Assembly (NCBI GenBank): GCA_050949865.1
Contig: JBMNGN010000005.1
Span: forward strand, 186,001-250,000
Reading direction: 5' to 3'
DNA: 64,000 bases
DNA from: JBMNGN01 sp050949865
Lineage (GTDB): Bacteria > Bacillota > Syntrophomonadia > Syntrophomonadales > Syntrophomonadaceae
The position numbers were made by a program, and so were the translations under genes. A model generated the notes under the pieces. That model was given only the letters and a program-made list of their open reading frames with translations. It ran no database searches and had not been told where the DNA came from. Shown in pieces: positions 8,647 through 16,701 of this stretch (the first letter of the stretch is position 1; each line of letters starts with the position of its first letter).

Positions 8647-10764
8647 TTATTCCCCTACTGGCTGAAATTTGACTTTAATTGATGAACCTCTAGTCACAAC
8701 TCTGCCCGGCTCAGGCGATTGCTGAAATGCAAGTCCGTATCCTTCTGGAAGCAGGTGTAATCCCAAGTCAGATAGTATCTTGGCAGCCTCCTTCATTGAT
8801 TTGCCGGTTAGATCAGGAATAGTCACCTCTCCGTCCTCATCTCCTTGTTCAAAGGCAGACAAATGTATGGTTATCTCTGAACCGCTGTTTAACCTGGTTT
8901 GCGGTTTCGGAACCTGTTGCCAAACTATATTGCCATCCCCAATTACTTTGGCCTTAAATCCCCTTTGATTAATCATGGTGATGGCCTCGGAAAGGGGCAA
9001 ATTAATTACATCCGGCACTACCATCTGCTTGGGCTGTGATTTTTCCGTCTCACTATCCTCAGGCATATATAAAGGCACTCCCAGGTATCTTAATGAATCC
9101 CTGAAGATTTCCCGTAAAGCTGGTGCTGCCACCCAACCTCCATAATAAGGGTATCCCTGGGGAGCATCTACTACTACTATTCCCAATAACCTTGGATTAT
9201 CTGCAGGTGCAAAACCGATAAAAGATGCAACATATTCATTGGCCATATAGCCGCCGGTTGGCGACACCTTTTGAGCCGTGCCGGTTTTCCCTGCAACTCG
9301 ATAGCCTTCAATATAGGCGTTCAATCCCGTACCCTGGGTTACTTCTCCCTCCAGGATCATACACAAATCATCGGCCACTTTTTCCGACAGGATTTCCCGG
9401 ACTACTGTTGGTTGATTTTCTTTAACAATCTTCCCATCATTGTCAATAACCTGTTTTACTAAGTATGGTTTCATCAATTTGCCGTTATTAGCCACAGCCG
9501 AAACCGCTGTAAGCAATTGAATAGGGGTTACTGCATTAGCCTGACCCATGGACATAGTGGCTAAATCAATCTGTTTCGCCCGGCTTTTCGGCACTAGAAT
9601 CCCGGCAGCTTCACCGGGCAAATCAATGCCAGTGGGCTGGCCAAAGCCAAAGGCATAAAGGTATTTATAGTAGGCTTCCAAACCTAAATCCAGTCCCACC
9701 TGGACAAAGCCTACATTGCAGGAGTTTTCGACTATCTCGGCAAAAGTTTGGTTTCCGTGGGCACGCCGATTAGCACAACCAATAGTTTCACGGCCTACTT
9801 TTATATATCCCGGACAAAAGAATTTGCTGTTTTCATCAACAACCTGCTCCTGCATGGCCATAGCTGAAGTGACAATTTTCATGGTGGATCCAGGCTCATA
9901 CGAGTCATTTATGGCGAAATTCCTTCGATTAGCATCAGGATATTCAGAATAATTGTTGGGATCAAAATTCGGTCTGGAAGCCAAGGCCAATATTTCCCCG
10001 GTTGATGGGTCCATAATAATAGCGCAGGCTGATTTTGCTTTACGCTCTTTAAATACCTTTTCCAATTCCCTTTCTACAATATACTGTATAGTCTCATCTA
10101 TGGTCAGGACCAGATTGGCTCCATCTACTGGCGGAATAAATTGGTGAACCGCTTCAGGAATAGGCCGGTTGGCCGCATCGTGTTCGATTATAATCCGGCC
10201 CGGAGTACCGCCAACCAAATCATTATAATAGAAATCAATTCCCTCTAGACCGGTGTTATCAACCCCCGAAATACCAAGAACATGGCATGCCAGTGTACCC
10301 TTAGGATAGTGGCGCCGGCTTTCTTCAGTTATACCGATACCAGGCAAATCCAGCTCCCTTATCTCTTTGGATTGTTCAGGCGTGACCTTTCTTTTCAGCC
10401 ACTCGAAAGAACTGTGTTTAGTTAGGCGAGCCAGAAGAGCATCGGCATCCATTTCCAGTATTCTGGCCAGGTGAGAAGCGATTTCGCTTTCTCGGCCCGA
10501 TTCTATAACTGCTGCCGGTATCGCATATATGGAATCAGCACTAATAGATATGGCCAGTTCTTTGCCATTACGATCATAAATAATCCCTCTTTTTGACTCT
10601 ACGGGAACATTTCTCATCCGGTTTTGGATTGCTTTTTCAGATAGTTCTGCCCCGCGAACAAACTGCACCCAGAATACCCTCCCCCCAAGGGAGAATAAGC
10701 CAAATGCAAATAAGAAAAAAAGCGTTGCTATACGCTTTCTTACGAGCAAACCGGTGGTCTGCAT
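8647..10764 (-). CDS. Class B penicillin-binding protein with two PASTA domains (FtsI/SpoVD type)
   Basis: Septal peptidoglycan transpeptidase anchored by one N-terminal membrane segment (about residues 10-32). The transpeptidase motifs are all present: SxxK as STMK, SxN as SCN (in ENSCNVG), and KTG in VAGKTGTAQ. The dimerisation domain precedes them. The last ~130 residues form two PASTA repeats beginning near VVPDVINLPL and VTIPDLTGKS, as in Firmicutes PbpB or SpoVD. The ATG at 10764 is preferred over the upstream GTG at 10773 because GAGGTG is six bases before it. Division PBP and sporulation-specific SpoVD cannot be separated from sequence. Confidence 0.93.
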   Translation of the reverse strand: MQTTGLLVRKRIATLFFLFAFGLFSLGGRVFWVQFVRGAELSEKAIQNRMRNVPVESKRGIIYDRNGKELAISISADSIYAIPAAVIESGRESEIASHLARILEMDADALLARLTKHSSFEWLKRKVTPEQSKEIRELDLPGIGITEESRRHYPKGTLACHVLGISGVDNTGLEGIDFYYNDLVGGTPGRIIIEHDAANRPIPEAVHQFIPPVDGANLVLTIDETIQYIVERELEKVFKERKAKSACAIIMDPSTGEILALASRPNFDPNNYSEYPDANRRNFAINDSYEPGSTMKIVTSAMAMQEQVVDENSKFFCPGYIKVGRETIGCANRRAHGNQTFAEIVENSCNVGFVQVGLDLGLEAYYKYLYAFGFGQPTGIDLPGEAAGILVPKSRAKQIDLATMSMGQANAVTPIQLLTAVSAVANNGKLMKPYLVKQVIDNDGKIVKENQPTVVREILSEKVADDLCMILEGEVTQGTGLNAYIEGYRVAGKTGTAQKVSPTGGYMANEYVASFIGFAPADNPRLLGIVVVDAPQGYPYYGGWVAAPALREIFRDSLRYLGVPLYMPEDSETEKSQPKQMVVPDVINLPLSEAITMINQRGFKAKVIGDGNIVWQQVPKPQTRLNSGSEITIHLSAFEQGDEDGEVTIPDLTGKSMKEAAKILSDLGLHLLPEGYGLAFQQSPEPGRVVTRGSSIKVKFQPVGE

Positions 10765-10783
10765 TATCCCCACCTCTTTGTTA

Positions 10784-11251
10784 TTAGTTATTCCTGGCAG
10801 CTAAAACAACTAACCCTGCGTATAGTTTTTCCAATGGTTTTTGGTTGGAATCCTGGGCGGCAATTACAGGATGGTCTGTTCCAACAGGATGAACCGGAGT
10901 AACGTTCTCCTGGGCGATTGCCACATGGGTTTCAGCTTTATACATACCTAATTGTTGTACAGCGATTTGTTCTACCCGATCCAGAGAATACTTTTCCGCG
11001 ATTTGATATTCAAGCCTGCCATTTGCTGCTTCCAAACTTTTAATATCGTTCTCCAGGGTAACAATTTGATAACCTAAGACTGCTCCTTTTATGCATAGAT
11101 AAACCAACAGCACCGCATATATAAAGGCTAAAATACCGACTTTTATAAGAAAAACCTTCTTCTGATCCACACTCCTATAGGTTTTCCGCACGATCCTGGT
11201 TTTTTTTACAGGTTCGGCTTCCCATGCATAATCATAGCCCGCCTGTACCAT
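10784..11251 (-). CDS. ftsL: FtsL/DivIC-like cell division protein
   Basis: Small bitopic protein of 155 residues: a basic N-terminus, one membrane segment at about residues 34-56, then a coiled-coil-prone stretch (ENDIKSLEAANGRLEYQIAE) and the short RVEQIAVQQLGM motif typical of septum formation initiator proteins. FtsL-family proteins bridge the FtsW/PBP synthase and the divisome. The call rests on topology, that motif and the position between rsmH and the PBP gene, where ftsL always sits. Strong AAGGAGG upstream. Confidence 0.82.
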   Translation of the reverse strand: MVQAGYDYAWEAEPVKKTRIVRKTYRSVDQKKVFLIKVGILAFIYAVLLVYLCIKGAVLGYQIVTLENDIKSLEAANGRLEYQIAEKYSLDRVEQIAVQQLGMYKAETHVAIAQENVTPVHPVGTDHPVIAAQDSNQKPLEKLYAGLVVLAARNN

Positions 11252-11278
11252 ACTATTCTTCCTCCTTATAAAATATAA

Positions 11279-12196
11279 CTATATTCTGCTTGCCACCCTG
11301 AGTTTAGCACTTCGGGCCCGGTGATTTTCCGCACATTCTTGCTCCGTAGGAATCACCGGTTTTTTGGTTATAATCTTTAATTTTGCTTTATGGGCACAGG
11401 TGCATACTGGCGTTCCCGGTGAACATATACATTCTCTGGCCTGTTGGAGTAGAAACTTTTTCACTATTCTGTCTTCCAGGGAATGAAAAGTAATGATGCA
11501 TAGTCTTCCCCCTGGTCGTAATAACCCAACTGCCTGAGGCAGTACCTCAATTAATGCTGCCAATTCATCATTTACCTCAATCCGCAAGGCTTGAAACGTT
11601 TTGCGGGCAGGATGTTTGTCCCTCCGATATTTTGCTGGTACAGAGGATTTTATAATGTCGGCCAATTCACCCGTGGTTTGAATACGTTTTTTTTGGCGGT
11701 ACCTGACTATAGCCCGGGCTATGGTTCGGCTGTACCTTTCCTCTCCATACCTGGAAATCAAATCCCTTAATTCTTCTTCTGTATATAGGTTAACGATATC
11801 TTGGGCTGTGCCCACCTGGCTTTTATCCATTCTCATGTCTAAGTCGGCATCCGAATGGTAGCTGAAACCACGATTTTTATCGTCCAATTGAAATGAAGAA
11901 ACCCCTAAATCAAGTATTATTCCATGAACCTCAGTAATGCCCAATTGCATTAGTATGGTTTGTAAGTTCCTAAAGTCAGCATGAATTAAGGTTAATCCAG
12001 GATGAGCTACAGTTTTACTCGTTTCTTCAAGTACCCATTGATCTTTATCTAAACCGATTACTTTGGCATCATCGGCGATTACTTGCAACAATTTCTTAAG
12101 GTGTCCCCCACCCCCTACAGTACAATCAATATAAATCCCATGCAAATCGGTAATCAGGTACTTAATCGTCTCTTCCAGCAATACCGGCTTATGCAT
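11279..12196 (-). CDS. rsmH: 16S rRNA (cytosine-1402-N4)-methyltransferase (RsmH/MraW)
   Basis: SAM-dependent methyltransferase acting on C1402 of 16S rRNA in the P-site region. The 305-residue product begins HKPVLLEETIKYL and shows the SAM-binding loop DCTVGGGGH, GLDKD, LDLGVSSFQLD, RGFSY, the IARAIVRYRQ insert region and the C-terminal CPF-like ITFHSLEDRIVK. Start ATG has GGGAGG upstream. Second gene of the dcw operon, 12 bp from mraZ. Confidence 0.97.
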   Translation of the reverse strand: MHKPVLLEETIKYLITDLHGIYIDCTVGGGGHLKKLLQVIADDAKVIGLDKDQWVLEETSKTVAHPGLTLIHADFRNLQTILMQLGITEVHGIILDLGVSSFQLDDKNRGFSYHSDADLDMRMDKSQVGTAQDIVNLYTEEELRDLISRYGEERYSRTIARAIVRYRQKKRIQTTGELADIIKSSVPAKYRRDKHPARKTFQALRIEVNDELAALIEVLPQAVGLLRPGGRLCIITFHSLEDRIVKKFLLQQARECICSPGTPVCTCAHKAKLKIITKKPVIPTEQECAENHRARSAKLRVASRI

Positions 12197-12208
12197 AAGC
12201 CAGCCTCC

Positions 12209-12640
12209 CTACAAACCCAGTTCTACCAGGTTTTCAGCTATTTGTTCATAGGATAACTCGGCATTCTTAGTATATACTTCCCAGACAGCATTGGACCAAA
12301 TTTCAACCCTTGTTCCTACTCCAATCACGGTCACATCCCGTTCTATTTTGGCATATTCCCTAAGATTAGAAGGCAGGACTATCCGGCCCTGCTTATCTGT
12401 TTCCACTTCCGAAGCTCCAGCAAAGAAAAATCTCATAAATGATCGGGCATCAGCCCTGGTAAAGGGAAGGGACTTGAGTTTCATCTCCAGCAAATTCCAT
12501 TCTTCCATGGAATACAGAAATAGACAATTATCGAGACCTTTAGTAATTACAAACCTGTCCCCCAATTGCTCTCTGAATTTTGATGGTATGGTAACCCGTC
12601 CTTTTGGGTCCAATGAATGCTGGTACTCACCCAAGAACAT
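12209..12640 (-). CDS. mraZ: Transcriptional regulator MraZ
   Basis: DNA-binding protein of the SpoVT/AbrB fold that usually controls its own dcw operon. The 143-residue product from the second candidate ATG starts MFLGEYQHSLDPKGR, the canonical MraZ N-terminus, and shows the duplicated motif DPKGRVTIPS and DKQGRIVLPS. A longer reading frame begins at 12682, but GGGAG lies eight bases before the ATG at 12640 and the extra 14 residues are unlike the family, so 12640 is chosen. First gene of the cluster; operator repeats are 36 bp upstream. Confidence 0.95.
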   Translation of the reverse strand: MFLGEYQHSLDPKGRVTIPSKFREQLGDRFVITKGLDNCLFLYSMEEWNLLEMKLKSLPFTRADARSFMRFFFAGASEVETDKQGRIVLPSNLREYAKIERDVTVIGVGTRVEIWSNAVWEVYTKNAELSYEQIAENLVELGL

Positions 12641-12675
12641 ATCTTTATCTCCCTGCGGGGTATTTGTGGGATTGG

Positions 12676-12705
12676 ATACCACTCTCCCCCACTTATCACC
12701 ACTTT
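12676..12705 (-). promoter_or_regulatory. Triple MraZ-box operator upstream of mraZ
   Basis: On the minus strand three copies of an (A/T)(A/G)AGTGG core occur at exactly 10-bp intervals (GTGG at 12702-12699, 12692-12689 and 12682-12679). Known MraZ operators are three or four TGGG/GTGG-type boxes spaced by one helical turn just upstream of mraZ, so this is read as the autoregulatory operator of the dcw operon. A fourth, looser GTGG lies 15 bp further upstream. Confidence 0.7.
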
Positions 12706-12818
12706 AATTCTACCCACAGGCTTGGATATCCTTCTTTGTGAAAACATTTTTTATTATTTTCCTTGATCTTAAGGAAACATCCTTAAAAAAATAAAGAATA
12801 ACCCAGTTTAAGGAACCA

Positions 12819-13853
12819 TTACACAACCCATATAGGGTTGGTGATAATCCAGGTTCTGGGGGTAAACCTGGCAAGCAGCAAAGCTTCTACTCTATAGACA
12901 CCGGGTTTAATTACACTGAAGCGGTGATCTGTCCCCCGCTTTCTAGTCCATTGAACCCCATCTTTATAAACCTTAACTTCGCAATAGACAGGAGTTCGAA
13001 CTGCCATTATCATATCCGGTTCAAAAATAACCGTGTTCCCCATAATCCATGTACCCTTCCGGGACTCGATTTCAAACCTGAAACCTTTGCTGCTATGATA
13101 ATAATCATTGGCAACCCAGAAATTTCCGTTCCTTAATGATTTATATATCTCTTCTTGATCCGGATTAAATTCAAACCGCCTTTTTTGTTCGGTAATAATA
13201 TGCAGGTTAATGCAGCGAAAATAGAATTCATAAGATGATATTTTCAAGGGAAATGGCAGGATCCTGCCATGAGCATCCGAGCCCCCAAAAGCAAAAACTC
13301 TATAACCCATCTTGTGAAACCGGTCTAGCATTTTAATGCTTTCCCGGTTGGGTCCGATTAAGGCCCGAGCTGGATTGAATAGAAGGTACAGCCCTCTGAG
13401 TATACCGGTAAGCCCATCCCTCCAGCAGGAGAGGTGATTCCAGACCTCTATCCCCTGTATGCCTTTGACGGACCAATCCTTCCATTTATAAGTTTTGCCG
13501 TTTTCATAGTAAGGGGAACCGGTTTCAAAGGGATGAGCTATGATGCCAATACCCCCTTGGGCATTTACCTCGTCGATAACCAGCTGGGGATTATCATCAT
13601 TATTTTCGATTACTTCCCTGATGTTTAAAGCCAAATAATGGTTATGCCGGGAATTTATTTCCATGCCTACCATTACCAGCACACCATCGCTATACCCGTA
13701 GTCTTTATGCCGAAGCCCATCCAGATTAAAGTGATCAGTAATAATAATAAAATCCAAGCCCGCCTTTTTGGCAGCTCGGGCTATATCCTTAATATTCCAA
13801 GTACCATCTGAATAGGCGGAATGTATGTGAATATTTCCTATATATTCGTACAA
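12819..13853 (-). CDS. PHP-domain metal-dependent phosphoesterase-like protein
   Basis: 344 residues. The N-terminus carries the PHP superfamily metal motif (NIHIHSAYSDG with the HxH pair at residues 9 and 11, then ITDH), followed by IIAHPFE and GSDAHG, which supply further metal ligands. PHP proteins hydrolyse phosphoesters such as nucleoside or histidinol phosphates; the actual substrate here is unknown. The last ~100 residues (after about 240) look like a beta-rich domain. TTG start with AAGGAGG six or so bases upstream. It stands alone between a terminator and the mraZ operator region, so it may be read from its own promoter. Confidence 0.8.
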   Translation of the reverse strand: MYEYIGNIHIHSAYSDGTWNIKDIARAAKKAGLDFIIITDHFNLDGLRHKDYGYSDGVLVMVGMEINSRHNHYLALNIREVIENNDDNPQLVIDEVNAQGGIGIIAHPFETGSPYYENGKTYKWKDWSVKGIQGIEVWNHLSCWRDGLTGILRGLYLLFNPARALIGPNRESIKMLDRFHKMGYRVFAFGGSDAHGRILPFPLKISSYEFYFRCINLHIITEQKRRFEFNPDQEEIYKSLRNGNFWVANDYYHSSKGFRFEIESRKGTWIMGNTVIFEPDMIMAVRTPVYCEVKVYKDGVQWTRKRGTDHRFSVIKPGVYRVEALLLARFTPRTWIITNPIWVV

Positions 13854-13897
13854 TTGGCCCTCCTTATTTACCGTCTGCTTTTCAATTGGTTGAACGC

Positions 13898-13924
13898 AAA
13901 AAGGGAGGTTCCCCTCCCCTTTTT
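13898..13924 (-). terminator. Rho-independent terminator after the paaK-ACT genes
   Basis: On the minus strand an AAAAAGGG(G)AGG arm pairs with CCTCCCTTTTT around a short GGAA loop, giving a G/C-rich hairpin that runs directly into five T residues. It lies 20 bp beyond the stop codon of the ACT-domain gene and ends that transcription unit before the PHP gene. Confidence 0.75.
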
Positions 13925-13943
13925 ATTTATCAATCCTAATGTT

Positions 13944-14366
13944 TTATAACTCGTATAACTGGTTATCGTCTAAAAATCGTATGCCCTTTTCTTGAAAAGT
14001 AGCCTGGGCCTTTTCAATATTTTCAACTTTAAATATAACCAAGGCATCTTTTTCAGAAGTGCCTAAAAAGGCATACAGGTATTCAATATTAACTTCCGAC
14101 ATTTGTTCAAGAACCGCGGCTAACCCACCTGGTGAATCAGGCACTTTCACTGCAACAACATCGGTTACACTAACAGTAAAACCCGCTTCCTTCAAGATTT
14201 TGTAGGCCTTTTCAGGGTCATTAACTATCAGACGCAATATACCAAAATCCGAGGTATCAGCTATTGATAGGGCCCTGATGTTTATGTTGGCATCCCCTAG
14301 AACTTTGGTGACATGGGATAACCTACCGGCTTTGTTTTCTAGAAAAACCGATATTTGTTTGGCCAT
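13944..14366 (-). CDS. Tandem ACT-domain protein
   Basis: 140 residues made of two ACT domains (residues about 1-68 and 69-140), each a beta-alpha-beta-beta-alpha-beta ligand-binding fold; the first starts KQISVFLENKAGRL, the second VVAVKVPDSPGGL. ACT domains bind amino acids. Genes of this type sit directly beside phenylacetate-CoA ligase in many anaerobes, as here, and a role in sensing aromatic amino acids or their breakdown products is inferred. No catalytic domain is present. AAGGAGGG precedes the ATG. Confidence 0.85.
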   Translation of the reverse strand: MAKQISVFLENKAGRLSHVTKVLGDANINIRALSIADTSDFGILRLIVNDPEKAYKILKEAGFTVSVTDVVAVKVPDSPGGLAAVLEQMSEVNIEYLYAFLGTSEKDALVIFKVENIEKAQATFQEKGIRFLDDNQLYEL

Positions 14367-14391
14367 ACTTAACCCTCCTTTATTGCTTTAG

Positions 14392-15693
14392 TTATATTTC
14401 CCTTTTATCAATTACCCTTTTGGATTTCCCTTCACTGCGCTCAATTGTTTTAGGTTCAACCAAACGAACCTTTACGGCTATTCCCAGGGCATTATCCAAT
14501 TCCTTCGCAATAAGGGATTCTAGTTGTTCAAGTTTCCTTACTTCGTCGCTAAATACCTTTTCTGAAACCTCAACCTGAACCTCCAGTTGATCCAAGGTCC
14601 CTTTCCTTTCAGCAATCAACAGATAATGTGGTTCTACCCCGGGTATATTCAACAGCACACTCTCCACCATGGAAGGAAATACATTGACTCCTCTTATAAT
14701 CACCATATCATCAGAGCGGCCAAGAACCTTTTTCATCCTAACGTGAGTCCTGCCGCATTCACACACTTCCGTCTGAAGCGAGGTTAAATCATGAGTCCGG
14801 TATCTTATTATCGGAAATGCTTCCTTAGTTAACGAAGTTATAACCAGTTCACCCTGGGAACCATCCTTAATAACCTCTCCTGTATCTGGGTTGATTATCT
14901 CCGGGATAAAATGGTCTTCAGCAATATGCAAACCGCATTTACACTGGCATTCAATGGCTACCCCCGGCCCTATTATCTCACTTAGACCATAAATATCATA
15001 AGCATCAATCTTTAGTTTGGATTCTATTTCCCTGCGCATACTCTCAGACCATGGTTCAGCTCCGAATACCCCTATTTTAAGCTTTAAATCCGAGGGCTTG
15101 ACATTCATTTCTTCCATAATTTCGTACATGAACAATGCATATGAAGGGGTACAGGTTAAAACAGTAGTGCCAAAATCCTGCATAAGCATAATCTGTCTTT
15201 TCGTATTACCCCCAGAAGTAGGAATAACCGATGCTCCTAACCGTTCTGCCCCATAGTGGGCTCCTAACCCTCCGGTAAAGAGGCCATAACCATATGAAAC
15301 CTGAATGACTGAATTCTTGGTGGCCCCACAGCTGTATAAAGCCCGGGCCATCAATTCAGACCACATATCTATGTCTTTTTTTGTATAGCCTACTACGGTA
15401 GGCTTACCAGTCGTTCCTGAAGAGGAGTGAATTCTTACCACTTCGCTCATGGGGACGGCAAAAAGATTAAAAGGATAATTATCTCTTAAATCCTGTTTGG
15501 TAGTAAAAGGCAACTTGGTTAAATCTTCGAGGCTGTTAATATCTTGAGGCTTGACTCCGGCTTTATCTAATTTATCCTTATAAGCAGGAACAAATGTATA
15601 GGCTCGAAAAATTGATTCCTTTAATCGTCTGAGTTTAAGCTTTTCTAACTCCTCACGGGGCATGCATTCTATCTCTTTATCCCAGTATAACAT
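14392..15693 (-). CDS. paaK: Phenylacetate-CoA ligase
   Basis: Cytoplasmic AMP-forming acyl-CoA ligase that activates phenylacetate or a related aryl acid with CoA and ATP. The 433-residue length fits the PaaK family. The adenylate-forming signature is HSSSGTTGKPTV near residue 92, with YGLSEI as the A5 motif and RTHDLT as the A7-type block; the C-terminal part ends IERSEGKSKRVIDKR. Paired with the ACT-domain gene 25 bp downstream. In an anaerobe lacking the aerobic paa genes around it, it may serve amino acid fermentation (phenylalanine via phenylacetate). Confidence 0.9.
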   Translation of the reverse strand: MLYWDKEIECMPREELEKLKLRRLKESIFRAYTFVPAYKDKLDKAGVKPQDINSLEDLTKLPFTTKQDLRDNYPFNLFAVPMSEVVRIHSSSGTTGKPTVVGYTKKDIDMWSELMARALYSCGATKNSVIQVSYGYGLFTGGLGAHYGAERLGASVIPTSGGNTKRQIMLMQDFGTTVLTCTPSYALFMYEIMEEMNVKPSDLKLKIGVFGAEPWSESMRREIESKLKIDAYDIYGLSEIIGPGVAIECQCKCGLHIAEDHFIPEIINPDTGEVIKDGSQGELVITSLTKEAFPIIRYRTHDLTSLQTEVCECGRTHVRMKKVLGRSDDMVIIRGVNVFPSMVESVLLNIPGVEPHYLLIAERKGTLDQLEVQVEVSEKVFSDEVRKLEQLESLIAKELDNALGIAVKVRLVEPKTIERSEGKSKRVIDKREI

Positions 15694-15696
15694 TTT

Positions 15697-16386
15697 TTAC
15701 ACCTCCTGTAATATATCCCCAGTCTTTTGATTGCCATATTTACAAAATTTTAGTACCGGGCAATCATGGCACAGCGGTTTTTGTTTTTTACAATATCTGG
15801 AACCTAACGCCACAAGCAGGGCATGATATTCATTATAAACCTGAACTCCAAAATCGGTGTTGTTGTGTATATAGGCCTGCATTTGATCATAGGTAATGTT
15901 TTCTGGCACCAGACCTATCCTGGAAAATATCCGGATGGTATACTGGTCAACCACAAATATCTTATGCCCTCCGGCATAAAGTAGAATTGAGTCAGCCGTT
16001 TCAGGGCCTATACCCCAAATCGACATCAGCTCTTTTCTTACCTCAAGGGTTGGCCGGTTTAACATGGCATCAATCTGTCCGTCATACTGATCCCATAAAT
16101 AATGAATAAAGGCTTTTATCTTCTTAGATTTCTGCCGATGATAAAGTGCGGGGGTTATGACAGTAGCAAGTGTTTCAGGATCAAGGGCCTTAAGTTTGTA
16201 TACATCGATTAGCTCGAGTTCTCTTAAATTCTTTATGGCCTTTTCCACATTGCTCCAGGAAACTGCCTGGGTCAAGATGGCGCCAAGTATTATTTCCAGT
16301 TTACTCTCTCCTGGCCACCATCCCCTGGGCCCTAGGTGATTAAGCAAACATTGATAAATGCTCTCTAAAATTCGGGCTTTATTCAT
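15697..16386 (-). CDS. Endonuclease III-like DNA glycosylase with 4Fe-4S cluster
   Basis: Base-excision repair glycosylase of the HhH-GPD superfamily. The 229-residue product shows the helix-hairpin-helix region LMSIWGIGPETADSILLYA with the following aspartate in FVVDQYT, and a C-terminal iron-sulfur motif C-x6-C-x2-C-x5-C. It resembles the endonuclease III-related family rather than canonical Nth. The reading frame is open back to 16521, but AAGGA seven bases before ATG 16386 and the overlap of the upstream part with the 6S RNA favour this start. The stop lies 3 bp before paaK. Confidence 0.85.
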   Translation of the reverse strand: MNKARILESIYQCLLNHLGPRGWWPGESKLEIILGAILTQAVSWSNVEKAIKNLRELELIDVYKLKALDPETLATVITPALYHRQKSKKIKAFIHYLWDQYDGQIDAMLNRPTLEVRKELMSIWGIGPETADSILLYAGGHKIFVVDQYTIRIFSRIGLVPENITYDQMQAYIHNNTDFGVQVYNEYHALLVALGSRYCKKQKPLCHDCPVLKFCKYGNQKTGDILQEV

Positions 16387-16424
16387 AAGCTCTTCCTTGG
16401 TACGAATAGGATAGTCGACAAAAA

Positions 16425-16605
16425 CAAAAACCCCACCAGGCCGTGACGCCTCAAGTTTTAACCTGCGCAGCAGGTGGGTGCCCTCCCATGTAGCTTTGTG
16501 TATCCCAGAAATGGGCCTCACACGCCCTTACACGGAGCCCAGGCTCCCTTATTAATGGTGTTGGCAAAAACTCAACGGCTGTTCACGCGCTCAGCAGGGA
16601 TTCTA
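16425..16605 (-). ncRNA. ssrS: 6S RNA (candidate ssrS)
   Basis: The 315-bp gap between aspS and the glycosylase gene holds a ~180-nt rod-like RNA on the minus strand. A closing stem of about 15 pairs, with several G-U pairs, joins the arm beginning CCCUGCUGAG (16599 downward) to UCACGGCCUGGUGGGG (ending 16431). Within it GCCGUUGAGUUUU opposes AAAACUUGAGGC in imperfect pairing, and a terminal CCCAUUUCUGGG hairpin is flanked by GUGUA/UACAC. The 3' end runs into TTTTTGTTTTT. Length, shape and location beside aspS match Firmicutes 6S RNA, which sequesters sigma-A RNA polymerase. Exact ends are estimates. Confidence 0.72.
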
Positions 16606-16631
16606 GATTAATATATCGTTGTCTCGATAAA

Positions 16632-16661
16632 ATCATATCACAGAATACCCTTCTCTTTCAA
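16632..16661 (-). promoter_or_regulatory. Sigma-A promoter for the 6S RNA gene
   Basis: Minus strand TTGAAA (16661-16656), an 18-bp spacer and TATGAT (16637-16632). Predicted start near 16625, about 25 nt before the closing stem of the candidate 6S RNA, so a short 5' leader would be removed by processing. Confidence 0.65.
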
Positions 16662-16701
16662 GATAGACCAATTGGCATTAAACGCCATTTTTGCCAAATA
16701 T

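Noticed and set aside
12641..12682. Upstream start giving a 157-residue MraZ
   Set aside because: The extra residues are unlike the family, overlap the operator repeats, and a good Shine-Dalgarno precedes the inner ATG.
16387..16521. N-terminal 45-residue extension of the endonuclease III-like protein
   Set aside because: This DNA forms the 3' half of the 6S RNA candidate and its T-rich end; the inner ATG has a proper ribosome-binding site.
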